Shown here: positions 8,991 through 17,704 of the stretch, piece after piece
Layout of the letters: each line of letters begins with the position of its first letter
How positions within the stretch are numbered: position 1 is the stretch's first letter
Made by a program: the position numbers and the translations under genes
DNA from: Thermomonas sp.
GTDB taxonomy: Bacteria > Pseudomonadota > Gammaproteobacteria > Xanthomonadales > Xanthomonadaceae
Direction: 5' to 3'
Assembly (NCBI RefSeq): GCF_029945965.1
Contig: NZ_JAQSDO010000020.1
Location: forward strand, 1 to 64,000
DNA length: 64,000 nucleotides
Notes under the pieces: model-generated
Told to the model about the DNA's origin: nothing
Databases searched by the model: none
What the model saw: the letters and a program-made list of their open reading frames with translations, nothing else

Positions 8991-9032
8991 GAACCCCGTT
9001 TACGGCGCGATTTCAGGGATTCAGGGCGCGAC
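8987..9032. repeat. REP-like element overlapping the hemC stop codon
   Basis: The unit starts GTAGGAACCCCGTTTACGGC and continues GCGA, which resembles the REP arm at 17637. A second partial motif (TTCAGGGCGCGA) follows at 9019-9030. It fills the gap between convergent hemC and the minus-strand membrane subunit gene. The hemC TAG stop is the TAG of the repeat. The relation to the perfect REP at 17637 is by eye and it is diverged. Confidence 0.45.
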
Positions 9033-9977
9033 CTAGTAGTACAGCGTCACCATGTGCCGGGCCTGTGCGAAAAACAGCCAGCGTTCAACGAAGGCACCGG
9101 CAAGCGCACTGATCGCGCCCAGGGAGATACACAGTGTTGAATTGCCGTGCACAAACACCAGCATCGGCAGCAGTGACAGGAACGGCAGCATCACAAACAG
9201 AACCACTGCGAGCAGTCGCAGCTTGCGCACATGCGTGCGGGCGACCACGAAGGCCATCTCGCGGGTGATGTAGTTGGCTTCGGTATGCGGGCGTTCGAAC
9301 ACCGTGGCGGTGCGCTGCGGCAGGCCGATGGCATCGCCGCGATGTTGCGCGAGCGGCGTGCGGTCGATGGACCGCCAATAGGCCACTTTCAAGATGAGCA
9401 GCGTCAGCGCGATGGCGATCAACAACCACGGCAGCGCGCCATCAAGGCCGGATGCATCCGGCACGGTGGACAGCAGCATCGGCAAGCCACCGGTCAGCAG
9501 TGCGAACAACAAGTAGCCGGGCAACACCAGCGAATGACGCCACGCCGGGATGGGCTTGAGGCTGGCATAGATCATCGCCGTGGATGCGACCGTGGCGAGG
9601 CTGAGCAAAGCCAGCAGGCCGCCGACCATGCGAATGACCGGCGCGATCTCGCCTGGCGTGCCTTTGCTCAGCAGCAGGAGCAATACGAATGCCGGCACGA
9701 AACTGGCGACCGCCAGCACGCCCTCGCGCGACAACCACGAGGTGCGCCATTGCGAGAACGCCCGCCATGCCCGCATCGGCTTGCCGAGGTGCCAAAATGA
9801 CGCCAGCAGGCCAACCGCCGCGGCAATGCCGGCAATGATCAACAGCACGATCCAGCCCATTGCCTGGAAACCGATCAGCGCATTATCCAGTGCGATGCGC
9901 AGCCCAAGCCAGGCCCACAGGCCGAAGCCGGCGCCGGACAGTGTGGTGAAAAAAATGACCGAAAAAGCCGGGTTCAT
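9033..9977 (-). CDS. soeC: Membrane anchor subunit of a molybdenum oxidoreductase (DmsC/SoeC-like)
   Basis: This 314-residue integral membrane protein starts MNPAFSVIFFTTLSGAGFG and has about eight hydrophobic segments. HLGKPMRAWRAFSQWRTSWLSREG, typical of DmsC/NrfD-like quinone-binding anchors, is located about residues 62-85. It would pass electrons between the membrane quinone pool and the iron-sulfur subunit. The ATG at 9977 is chosen over an upstream in-frame start because membrane homology begins there. It is the last gene of the operon read from 15987 leftwards. The symbol depends on the SoeABC reading of the operon. Confidence 0.7.
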   Translation of the reverse strand: MNPAFSVIFFTTLSGAGFGLWAWLGLRIALDNALIGFQAMGWIVLLIIAGIAAAVGLLASFWHLGKPMRAWRAFSQWRTSWLSREGVLAVASFVPAFVLLLLLSKGTPGEIAPVIRMVGGLLALLSLATVASTAMIYASLKPIPAWRHSLVLPGYLLFALLTGGLPMLLSTVPDASGLDGALPWLLIAIALTLLILKVAYWRSIDRTPLAQHRGDAIGLPQRTATVFERPHTEANYITREMAFVVARTHVRKLRLLAVVLFVMLPFLSLLPMLVFVHGNSTLCISLGAISALAGAFVERWLFFAQARHMVTLYY

Positions 9978-10053
9978 GCCATCCACGCCTGCGCGGCACT
10001 GCCGCAAATGGAATGCACTCGGCGTACCGGTTTGAAGCAATGCGTACCCACGA

Positions 10054-10395
10054 TTACTCGATTACCACCGCGGTGCCAGTGGCGGACACCATCAGCATCG
10101 AGCCGCCGTCCTGGACCTGGATGGTTTCGTAGTCCAGGTCGACTCCGACCACCGCATTGGCGCCGCGTTCGCGTGCGGATTCCAGCATGTCCTCGATCGC
10201 CTCGGTCTTGGCCGAACGCAGGACTTTTTCGTAGCTGCCGGAGCGGCCGCCAACCATGTCGCGCAGGCTGGCGAACATGTCGCGGAACATGTTGGCGCCG
10301 AGGATCGCATCTCCGCTGACCAGTCCGTGGTACTCGACGATGCGGCGCCCCTCGAACGTGTGGGTGGTGGTGATCAGGATGTCGGGCTTGGCCAT
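10054..10395 (-). CDS. YbjQ-family (UPF0145) protein
   Basis: This 113-residue protein ([19 protein letters not shown]) shows the YbjQ/UPF0145 pattern: [19 protein letters not shown] and a C-terminal ATGTAVVIE. Members form small soluble ring-shaped oligomers of unknown function, sometimes predicted to bind heavy metals. It lies 11 bases after the iron-sulfur subunit gene and 76 bases before the anchor gene, so it is inside the oxidoreductase operon. Whether it helps assembly is unknown. Confidence 0.8.
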   Translation of the reverse strand: MAKPDILITTTHTFEGRRIVEYHGLVSGDAILGANMFRDMFASLRDMVGGRSGSYEKVLRSAKTEAIEDMLESARERGANAVVGVDLDYETIQVQDGGSMLMVSATGTAVVIE

Positions 10396-10406
10396 GGGTC
10401 GTGTCT

Positions 10407-11153
10407 TCAGCGTTTGAGGATGCGGTTCAACCAGCGCTGCGTGAGCGAGCCGGCATTGATCTCTGTGTCCGACGTGGCGTCTTGCGTGCCACTTCCGTTG
10501 CGGCGCGGGCGCGGTGGCAGATAACGGTTGACTGGCGCATAGCCCAGCTCCGGCATCAGCGCCACGCCACCGCGATCGAGCACCAGTTTCGAAATGTCCG
10601 AATCCGGATCGCCGAGATCACCGAAATGCCGGGCCTTGGTCGGGCAGGCCTGCACGCAGGCGGGCTGGCGGTCGACTTCGTCCAGGTTCTCGTTGTAGAT
10701 GCGATCCACGCACAGCGTGCATTTCTTCATCACCCCTTCGACTTCCGAGAACTCGCGCGCGCCATATGGACAGGCCCACGAACACAATTTGCAGCCGATG
10801 CACTTGTCCTCGTCGACCAGCACGATGCCATCTTCGGCGCGCTTGTAGCTGGCGCCGGTCGGACACACAGTGACGCAGGCCGGGGTTTCGCAATGCAGGC
10901 AGCTGCGCGGGAAATGCAGGGTCTGTGCAGGCTGCTGGGTTGCCGCGTCGGCTTCCAGTTCGTAGCTGTGCACGCGGTTGAACCACACGCCCTGCGGATC
11001 CTTGCCGTACGGGCGTTCGTCGGTCAGCGGGCCGGCAATACCGCCGGCATTCCATTCCTTGCAACTGGTCGCGCAGGCATGGCAGCCGACGCAGGTGTCC
11101 AGGTCGATGACCAGGCCGAGTTTCTTTTTCGATGGCGGTGGCAATGCGGTCAT
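10407..11153 (-). CDS. soeB: Iron-sulfur electron-transfer subunit (DmsB/SoeB-like, four 4Fe-4S clusters)
   Basis: This 248-residue ferredoxin-type subunit carries four cysteine groups: [53 protein letters not shown] and [10 protein letters not shown] with [12 protein letters not shown]. These bind four 4Fe-4S clusters that relay electrons between catalytic and membrane subunits. The ATG at 11153 gives an N-terminus like relatives ([17 protein letters not shown]); an ATG at 11213 in frame is possible. Neither has a clear ribosome binding site. The gene begins 88 bases after the SLC13 permease gene. Confidence 0.85.
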   Translation of the reverse strand: MTALPPPSKKKLGLVIDLDTCVGCHACATSCKEWNAGGIAGPLTDERPYGKDPQGVWFNRVHSYELEADAATQQPAQTLHFPRSCLHCETPACVTVCPTGASYKRAEDGIVLVDEDKCIGCKLCSWACPYGAREFSEVEGVMKKCTLCVDRIYNENLDEVDRQPACVQACPTKARHFGDLGDPDSDISKLVLDRGGVALMPELGYAPVNRYLPPRPRRNGSGTQDATSDTEINAGSLTQRWLNRILKR

Positions 11154-11241
11154 CGGCGTGCCGTGTGCAGGCGTCGATGCGCCGGGCTGCACCGGAGGGC
11201 GCGCCCTTGGCATGCGCACGGCTGGTGGGCGAGGTGGCGCA

Positions 11242-13002
11242 TCAGAACGGGAAGTAGCGCGGAATGAGAATGATGGCCATGCCCCAGAACAGCAGGTTGA
11301 GTGGAATCCCGATTTTCGGAAAATCGATAAATCGATACCCACCGGCGGTGTAGACCATTGTATTGGTCTGGTAGCCGACTGGGGTGGCAAAGCTCGTCGA
11401 TGCGGCGAATGCCACCGCCACCAGGAAGGGTTTCGGGTCCACGCCAAGGTTGTGCGCCGTGGAAATCGCGATCGGCACCACCAGCACGGCGGCGGCGTTG
11501 TTGCTCATCACTTCGGTCATGACCGCAGTGATCAGGTAGATCGCGGCCAGGGTGACGACCGGGCCATGGTCGGCGATCGAACCCAGCGCATGGCGCGCCA
11601 TCCAGTCGGCGCCACCGGTCTTCTGCAGCGCGATGCCCAGCGGCAAAAGCCCAGCCAGCAATACGATGACCCGCCAGTCCACTGCGGAATAAGCCTCGTC
11701 GCTGCGCAGGCAGCGCAACATCACCAGGGCAATGCTGCCAAGCAGCGCGGTGGCCACGATCGGCAGCCAGCCCAGCGCGGCCATTCCCACTGCCGCGGCG
11801 ATCACCAGCACCGAGGCGATCGCGTGCCACCAATCGATCTGGCGCTTGCGTTGCTCACCCAGCAGGACCAGCCCGGGATCCGCGCGCATGATGTCCAGCG
11901 ACGACTTCGGGGCGTCCAGCATCAGGATATCGCCCACCGCCAGTACCACGTGGTGCGGCGGCAAGCGCATGCTGCCACTGGCGCGTTGCAGGCCATGCAC
12001 CAGCGCCCGATGCGAATGTCCGAACCGCAGTTCGGCCAAGGTGTGGCCGGCCAGGTGAGAGCCGGGCGCGACCATGACCCGCGCATGTACGCGTTCCTCG
12101 TCGGGGTTGCCGGACAGGTCGGACGCCACCGGGTCGAAGCTCAGGTTCAACTTGGCCCGCAGCGCATCGAGTACCGGCCAGCTGCCGCGCAGCAACAGCC
12201 GGTCGCCCCGCTGGATCGGTTCGCTGCGCGGCCTGTCCAGCAGCACGCCGTCACGGCGGATTTCCAGCAGGTAGGCGTCGCCGGTTTCCAGCGGCAGCGC
12301 GACCCCACCGGTCTTGCCGATCACGGATGAGGAACGTCCCACGATCAGCTCGGTCAGGAAGCGTCCGCGGCGTTCGTCGAGCGGCGCGGCTGGCACCCCG
12401 AGGTCCGGCAGCAGCGTGCGAGCCAGCATCAGATAGATCATGCCCACGCCGACGAACCAGATGCCCAGCGGGGCGAACTCCAGGACGCTGAACCCGCTCA
12501 GCCCGGATTGGCGCGCCAGTGAATCCACCAGCAGGTTGGTGGAGGTGCCGACCAAGGTGCACACGCCACCAAATTGTGCCGCGAAGGATAGCGGGATGAG
12601 GAATTTCGATGGCGCCAGCCGGTTGGCGCTGACGGTCGCGATCACCATCGGCAGGAACACCGCGACCACGGCGGTGTTGTTGACGAAGGCCGACAGGCCC
12701 GCGGCCAGGATCATCATGACCAGCGCGAACAACCAGCCCCGGCGGATTCGCGCCAACTGATCGCCCAGGGCCCCGATCACGCCACTGTGCTGCAGGCCCG
12801 AGCTGAGCACGAACATCGCAGCCACGGTAATCGTCGCAGGGTTGCTGAAACCCGACAGCGCTTCCGCCGGGGTAAGCACGCCGGTCACCAGCAGCGCAGA
12901 CAGCACCAGCAAGGCGATCACGTCTATGGCGAGCTTTTCGGTCACGAACAGGAACACTGCTCCCGCCAGCACCGCCAGCGTGACCGCCAGCTGCAGGGTC
13001 AT
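11242..13002 (-). CDS. SLC13-family anion permease with TrkA-C domains
   Basis: This 586-residue membrane protein has two halves of hydrophobic helices flanking a cytoplasmic part (about 205-385) with two TrkA-C (RCK_C)-like repeats. Sodium-site hairpin motifs typical of SLC13/DASS carriers are visible: FVNNTAVVAVFLP (about 106-118), GTSTN (152-156) and MSNNAAAVLVV in the second half. Members with TrkA-C domains include SAC1-like sulfate transporters. Position between the catalytic and iron-sulfur genes suggests it moves a substrate or product of the enzyme, such as sulfite, sulfate or an organosulfur anion. That is inference from context. Confidence 0.85.
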   Translation of the reverse strand: MTLQLAVTLAVLAGAVFLFVTEKLAIDVIALLVLSALLVTGVLTPAEALSGFSNPATITVAAMFVLSSGLQHSGVIGALGDQLARIRRGWLFALVMMILAAGLSAFVNNTAVVAVFLPMVIATVSANRLAPSKFLIPLSFAAQFGGVCTLVGTSTNLLVDSLARQSGLSGFSVLEFAPLGIWFVGVGMIYLMLARTLLPDLGVPAAPLDERRGRFLTELIVGRSSSVIGKTGGVALPLETGDAYLLEIRRDGVLLDRPRSEPIQRGDRLLLRGSWPVLDALRAKLNLSFDPVASDLSGNPDEERVHARVMVAPGSHLAGHTLAELRFGHSHRALVHGLQRASGSMRLPPHHVVLAVGDILMLDAPKSSLDIMRADPGLVLLGEQRKRQIDWWHAIASVLVIAAAVGMAALGWLPIVATALLGSIALVMLRCLRSDEAYSAVDWRVIVLLAGLLPLGIALQKTGGADWMARHALGSIADHGPVVTLAAIYLITAVMTEVMSNNAAAVLVVPIAISTAHNLGVDPKPFLVAVAFAASTSFATPVGYQTNTMVYTAGGYRFIDFPKIGIPLNLLFWGMAIILIPRYFPF

Positions 13003-13018
13003 CTTGCCGGTCCGATGG

Positions 13019-13090
13019 TCATCTGCGCATGACCTTGCGCTCGACAGCCGCGGGAATGCTGTCGACGCGATCCAATGTTGCGTCGCTCAT
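13019..13090 (-). CDS. Possible 23-residue ORF between the catalytic subunit and permease genes
   Basis: Starting with an ATGA overlap on the stop of the upstream molybdoenzyme gene, this frame encodes MSDATLDRVDSIPAAVERK and a short basic end, then stops 16 bases before the permease ATG. The overlap arrangement is the one real genes in this window use. It has no known homologue I can name and might be only a coupling leader that lets ribosomes reach the permease start. Confidence 0.25.
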   Translation of the reverse strand: MSDATLDRVDSIPAAVERKVMRR

Positions 13091-15987
13091 CGTGCGGCTT
13101 CCTTGTTGCGACGACGTAATCCCGCCCCGTAGCGCAGTGGCGCTTCGCTGGCCTCGGCCTGGCCTACCGCGGGGAGTTGCGGCTCGCTTTCGGCATCGTC
13201 CGATTGCTGTGCGGCCTTACGGATCGACACCCGAAGATCGAACCACGCCGCCTGCCCGGTGACCGGATCGGCATTGGCGTAATCGCCCTTCGGGGTGATG
13301 TCGGAAATCAAATGGTTGAGCAGAAATCCCTTGCGCGATTCCGGCGCGTCCCTGGCCAGTTTCCACGCACCCTTGCGCTTGCCGATCGCATTCCAGGTCC
13401 ACACGGTGTTTAGTTGCACGTTGGATGCGAATTTCGCCTGCACAGTAATCGTGCCGTGGTGCGATGACATATCAATCCAGTCTTCGTCGGCGATGCCGTG
13501 CGCGGTGCCGGTGTCTGGATGCAGATAGAGGTAATTGCGCGCGGTGATCTGTCGCAGCCACGCGTTCTGGCTGCCCCAGGCGTGGTACATGAACATGGGT
13601 CGCTGCGTTACCGCATTGAGTGGGAATCTTGATTTCCCGTTCTGATGTGCGTCATCAAGCTGCGCACCCTCGAACGGCTCATACCAGATCGGCAGCGGAT
13701 CAAAGTAAGTCGCGACGCGCTCGCGATGTTCCGGCGGCGGCTGCACCGCGCCATGGCCCTGCGCGGCGAGGCGGAATTTCTGCAGGGTTTCGGAATACAG
13801 CTGCAGCACGATCGGTGCGTCGTTGGGCACGAAGCCGAAGCCTTGTGCCCAGCGCAGGTAGTCGCGGTTGGCCATCTTGAAATAGCGCGCAGACTCCGGA
13901 ATTTCCTCGCGCCAGAAGCTGCCGTTGTCGATATAGCGTTGCAACTGATCGGGATTCGGCGCGCCCTTGCCGTGCTGGTCGCCATTCGCGCCGCGCCAGC
14001 CCGCCAGCAGGCCCACGCCGGGTGCACGCTCATGGCGGACGATGTAATCGGCGTAGTCGCGATATTTCGCCGAGCCATCCTCGTTGATCAAGCCGGGTAA
14101 ACCCAACCGAACGCCGAGATCGATCAGTACCGACTGGAACCCGCGCACGTCGCGCGGCTTGCCTTCGACATCCTGCGTTTCCGGCGCCAGCACCGGGTGC
14201 CGGATCCCATCGGCCACGCCATCGGCATCGGAGATGGGCCGGTCGAGCAGGCTGATGGCATCGAAACGTTCGAGGTACGTCGTGTCCGGCAGCACCAGGT
14301 CGGCGTAAGCGACCATCTCGCTGGCATAGGCATCGGAATAGATGATGCGCGGGATTTTGTATTCGCCGGCTTCGTCCTTGTCGGTCAGCCAGCCGATGGT
14401 CTCGCCGGTGTTCATCGCCGAGTTCCAGCTCATGTTCGCCATGAACATCAGCAAGGTGTCGATCTTGTAGGGGTCACCGGCATGCGCATTGCGGATCACG
14501 GTGTGCAGCATGCCGTGCGCAGCCAGCGGATACGCCCATGAAAACGCATGGTCGATGCGACGCGGCTGGCCATTTTCATCGACCACAAGATCCTCGGGCC
14601 CATGCACGAAGCCCAGCGGCGGCGCGTCCAGCAGGCCATCCGGCTGGCGCGTCTTGCCTGGACGATTCGCAGGGGGGACGGGCTTCGGGAATGGTGGCTG
14701 GTAGCGGAACGAGCCCGGCGCATCGACCGCGCCGAGCAGCAACTGCAGCAGGTGCAGCGCGCGACAGGTATGGAAGCCATTGCTGTGCGCACTGATCCCG
14801 CGCATCGCATGCATCGACACCGGCCGACCGACCATTTCTTTGTGCTCACGGCCCCAGCTGTCGGTCCATGCGATGGGCAGCGTGAGGCCACTGTTGAATG
14901 CGGCTTCGGCCAGTTCGCGCGCGATGCGGCGGATGCTGTCGGCGGGAATGCCGCAACGTTCGCTGACCGCTTCGGGTGCGTATTGCGGATCAAGGTAGCG
15001 ATCAGCGATCAACTGGAAAACCGGCACCGTGATGCGGCCATCGGGCAATGTGTATTCGCCGACGACGACGGGTGAGGTGTCGATGGCGTTTGCATCGACG
15101 GCAACATTTTTTTCAGCGTCCCAGCACAGTGCTTCGCCATCCGCATCGCGGGCGAACAGCCCGTCGTCGGCGCCGCCGGGATTGCGAATCACCAGCCAGT
15201 GCGCATTCGCATAACGCACCAGGTAGTCCAGGTCGATGCGATCCATCCGCAGCAATTCGTGCACCAGCGCGAAAGCGAACAGGCCATCGGTGCCCGGGCG
15301 TATCCCGATCCATTCGTCGGCAATCGCGCCATAGCCACTGCGCACCGGATTGACCGCCACGATCTTGGCGCCGCTGGCCTTGAGTTTGGCCAGGCCCAGC
15401 TTGATCGGGTTGGAGTCGTGGTCTTCGGCCACGCCCCACAGCATCAGGAAGCGGGTGTGTTCCCAGTCGGGTTCGCCGAATTCCCAAAAGCTGCCACCGA
15501 CCGAATACAGTCCGCCTGCGGCCATGTTGACCGAACAGAATCCGCCATGCGCGGCGTAGTTGATCGTACCGAATTGCTGCGCCCACCAGCCGGTCAGCGC
15601 TTGTGATTGGTCGCGGCCAGTGAAGAACGCAAGTTCATCCGGATTGCGCGCGCGGATCGGGGCCAGCCACGAAGTCGCGATGTCGAGCGCCTCGTCCCAT
15701 TCGATCTCGCGGAACTCGCCGCTGCCGCGCTCGCCCACGCGCAACAATGGTTTCGACAGGCGTGCCGGCGAATAGTGCTGCATGATCCCTGCCGCGCCCT
15801 TGGCACACAGTACGCCCTGATTCACAGGATGGTCGTGGTTGCCCTGGATGTAACGGATCGTTTTTCCGTTGGTCCCACCATCTGCCAGCCACACCTTGAT
15901 GCCGCAGCGGCAGGCGCACATGTAGCAGGTCGTACTTTTGACCTCATCGCCCGGGGAGGGTGACAGGTTGAGCTGGGGTTCTGTCAT
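13087..15987 (-). CDS. soeA: Molybdopterin catalytic subunit, SoeA-like (DMSO reductase superfamily)
   Basis: This 966-residue enzyme has an N-terminal 4Fe-4S motif, CYMCACRCGI (C21, C24, C28) with C61 in GVLCAKGAAG, and then the molybdopterin oxidoreductase domains. C151 in HGGFCSVNM is a candidate molybdenum ligand. A molybdopterin dinucleotide-binding domain (GSQNAWLRQITARNYLYLHP) lies near the C-terminus. There is no Tat signal, so it should stay in the cytoplasm. That, the CYMCAC motif and the length agree with sulfite:quinone dehydrogenase SoeA, while DmsA-type DMSO reductases are exported. The specificity is inferred. Genes for permease, Fe-S and anchor subunits follow. Confidence 0.75.
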   Translation of the reverse strand: MTEPQLNLSPSPGDEVKSTTCYMCACRCGIKVWLADGGTNGKTIRYIQGNHDHPVNQGVLCAKGAAGIMQHYSPARLSKPLLRVGERGSGEFREIEWDEALDIATSWLAPIRARNPDELAFFTGRDQSQALTGWWAQQFGTINYAAHGGFCSVNMAAGGLYSVGGSFWEFGEPDWEHTRFLMLWGVAEDHDSNPIKLGLAKLKASGAKIVAVNPVRSGYGAIADEWIGIRPGTDGLFAFALVHELLRMDRIDLDYLVRYANAHWLVIRNPGGADDGLFARDADGEALCWDAEKNVAVDANAIDTSPVVVGEYTLPDGRITVPVFQLIADRYLDPQYAPEAVSERCGIPADSIRRIARELAEAAFNSGLTLPIAWTDSWGREHKEMVGRPVSMHAMRGISAHSNGFHTCRALHLLQLLLGAVDAPGSFRYQPPFPKPVPPANRPGKTRQPDGLLDAPPLGFVHGPEDLVVDENGQPRRIDHAFSWAYPLAAHGMLHTVIRNAHAGDPYKIDTLLMFMANMSWNSAMNTGETIGWLTDKDEAGEYKIPRIIYSDAYASEMVAYADLVLPDTTYLERFDAISLLDRPISDADGVADGIRHPVLAPETQDVEGKPRDVRGFQSVLIDLGVRLGLPGLINEDGSAKYRDYADYIVRHERAPGVGLLAGWRGANGDQHGKGAPNPDQLQRYIDNGSFWREEIPESARYFKMANRDYLRWAQGFGFVPNDAPIVLQLYSETLQKFRLAAQGHGAVQPPPEHRERVATYFDPLPIWYEPFEGAQLDDAHQNGKSRFPLNAVTQRPMFMYHAWGSQNAWLRQITARNYLYLHPDTGTAHGIADEDWIDMSSHHGTITVQAKFASNVQLNTVWTWNAIGKRKGAWKLARDAPESRKGFLLNHLISDITPKGDYANADPVTGQAAWFDLRVSIRKAAQQSDDAESEPQLPAVGQAEASEAPLRYGAGLRRRNKEAAR

Positions 15988-16019
15988 GCCCCATTGTGCC
16001 GCGCCTTCGGGCCGATGCG

Positions 16020-16742
16020 CTATTTGGGCGCGTCGATGCTCAGGGTCGGATCGTTGATGCGCGAGTACCGCATCGTCATGGTCATCGGAGTGCCCTTGCT
16101 GTCCATGTTCATGCGCATCTGCAATGGCATGCCATCAGGTGCGATCCACAGTGTGTAATCGCTCGCCTTGGGTACGGACTGGCGCACGTTGTACTTCTGG
16201 GTACTGATGCCCTCGACCGATTCGCTGCCCATGCCTTCGGCGGTCATGCTGGCTTCGGCCTCCTTGAAGTTGCCCGGATCGCGCCACTTGCTCGTGGTGT
16301 TCTTCGGCATCGGCACTTTCATGCTGCGACCTTGCGTCGACATGTACATGGTGTCGCCGACGATGATCTGGGTGCCGACGCCGGCCATCTCCATGCGAAA
16401 GCGGTCCGGTGCCACGAAGTCGACTTCATTGCCCATCATGGCTTTCGGCCCGCCGCTCATTTTCATGCTGACGTGGTAGCTGGTGGCATCCATCATTTTG
16501 TGCATCGAGGCGATCACGGCCTCGCGCGGGCTGGTCATCGGGTTTATCGCATCCGCCGCAGCTGCAAAGTGCTCGCTGGCACTGGCTTTGGTGTCCTCCC
16601 GGGGTGCATCCATCGATGGGGGCGCTGCGAGATCGGCGTCGGTGGCTGCGGGCGCAGACGGCTTGCAGGCGGCCAAGCCCAATAGCAGGGCAAGGCCCAG
16701 CAGTGACAGCGAAGGCAGTGTGCGCGGCAGGATCATGGTCAT
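16020..16742 (-). CDS. Lipoprotein with LolA/LppX-like features
   Basis: The 240-residue product begins with a lipoprotein signal ending in LLLGLAAC (modified Cys about residue 26). It is followed by an Ala/Asp-rich linker and a domain with repeated pattern DRFRMEMAGVGTQIIVGDTMYMST and YTLWIAPDGMPLQMRMN, as in LolA/LolB/LppX-type lipid-binding folds. Methionine is unusually frequent. The start codon is the ATG at 16742; an upstream TTG and a second ATG at 16736 are also in frame. It ends 32 bases before the SoeA-like gene on the same strand, so it could share the transcript. Function unknown. Confidence 0.6.
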   Translation of the reverse strand: MTMILPRTLPSLSLLGLALLLGLAACKPSAPAATDADLAAPPSMDAPREDTKASASEHFAAAADAINPMTSPREAVIASMHKMMDATSYHVSMKMSGGPKAMMGNEVDFVAPDRFRMEMAGVGTQIIVGDTMYMSTQGRSMKVPMPKNTTSKWRDPGNFKEAEASMTAEGMGSESVEGISTQKYNVRQSVPKASDYTLWIAPDGMPLQMRMNMDSKGTPMTMTMRYSRINDPTLSIDAPK

Positions 16743-16830
16743 GGTGGCCAATTGGTCATGGGTGTTGGTTGTTCAAACGCGTTCCCTGCGGAATCGAGGC
16801 CAGAAAGCCGTATGCCGGCATAATCGACGC

Positions 16831-17625
16831 ATGGTCGATCTTCCGGGCGACATCGCACTGCGTGGCGGCATCTTCCTTGGCGTGCTGGGCACGCTAATGG
16901 TGCTGGAGGTGTTCCTGCGTGGCCCCAATCCGCCACCCATGCGTGGTCGGCGCTGGCCAGCCAATGCCGGCCTGGTCCTGCTCGACACCGTACTTGCGCG
17001 GCTGTTGCTGCCTGCCGGCGTGGTCGGTGCTGCCGCGTGGGCACAGGCGCAGGGGTTCGGACTGCTGAATCAGCTCGCGTGGCCTGCATGGCTGGAGTTC
17101 GGCATCGCGCTGGTGCTGCTGGATCTGGCGATCTATTGGCAACACCGGCTGTTGCATGCATGGCCCTTGCTGTGGCGGTTGCACCGGGTCCATCACACCG
17201 ACCGCACCCTGGACGCGACATCGGCCCTGCGCTTCCACCCGTTGGAAATGCTGCTGTCGCTGGCGATCAAGATCGCGCTTGCGGTTCTTCTAGGCATCCC
17301 GCCAGTGGCGGCAATGGTGTTCGAAGTGCTGCTCTCGAGCTTCGCCCTGGTCACCCACGCGAATCTCGCGTTGCCGCACTGGCTGGATCGCCCTGTACGC
17401 GCGCTATTGGTGACACCCAACATGCATCGCATCCACCATTCCACCGATGTCGATGAGCAGCATCGCAACTTCGGCTTCAACTTGAGTCTGTGGGACCACG
17501 TGTTCGGCAGCTTCGTCGCGCACGCGCGCAGCCAGCCGCAGGATTTCGGCGTTGACGGCGTCGATATGGACGAGGCGACGGGTTTCGTCGCGCTGCTGCG
17601 CGAGCCGTTCGTGACCCGCGATTAG
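16831..17625 (+). CDS. Sterol desaturase / fatty acid hydroxylase family membrane protein
   Basis: This 264-residue membrane enzyme carries the di-iron histidine motifs of the FA-hydroxylase superfamily: HRLLH (HxxxH), HRVHH (HxxHH) and, after two further membrane spans, HRIHH. These proteins hydroxylate or desaturate lipids or carotenoids using oxygen. The ATG at 16831 starts MVDLPGDIALRGG, which fits the membrane topology. It is divergent from the lipoprotein gene and converges on the radical SAM operon, separated from it by a REP palindrome. The substrate is unknown. Confidence 0.85.
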   Translation: MVDLPGDIALRGGIFLGVLGTLMVLEVFLRGPNPPPMRGRRWPANAGLVLLDTVLARLLLPAGVVGAAAWAQAQGFGLLNQLAWPAWLEFGIALVLLDLAIYWQHRLLHAWPLLWRLHRVHHTDRTLDATSALRFHPLEMLLSLAIKIALAVLLGIPPVAAMVFEVLLSSFALVTHANLALPHWLDRPVRALLVTPNMHRIHHSTDVDEQHRNFGFNLSLWDHVFGSFVAHARSQPQDFGVDGVDMDEATGFVALLREPFVTRD

Positions 17626-17636
17626 CAGGATCTCTA

Positions 17637-17704
17637 GTAGGAGCGCCCTTCAGGGCGCGATGAAGATTCGTCGCACTCTATCGCGCCCTGAAGGGCGCTC
17701 CTAC
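17637..17704. repeat. REP doublet: perfect inverted repeat between convergent genes
   Basis: Arms at 17637-17661 and 17680-17704 are perfect reverse complements of 25 bases. The left arm starts GTAGGAGCGCCCTTCAGGGC. Each arm itself contains the palindrome GCGCCCTtcaGGGCGC. This is the REPIN-like layout common in Xanthomonadaceae and Pseudomonas, mobilised by RAYT transposases. The last four bases supply the TAG stop of the minus-strand gene. As RNA it would fold strongly and may end or protect transcripts from both sides. Confidence 0.9.

Noticed and set aside
10978-12330. 450-codon plus-strand frame opposite the SLC13 permease
   Set aside because: The permease has sodium-site motifs and TrkA-C repeats. 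The opposite frame is Gln/His/Arg-rich without domain.
13087-15987. Calling the catalytic subunit DMSO reductase (dmsA)
   Set aside because: No Tat signal and the cysteine motif and length fit SoeA better; kept only as an alternative.
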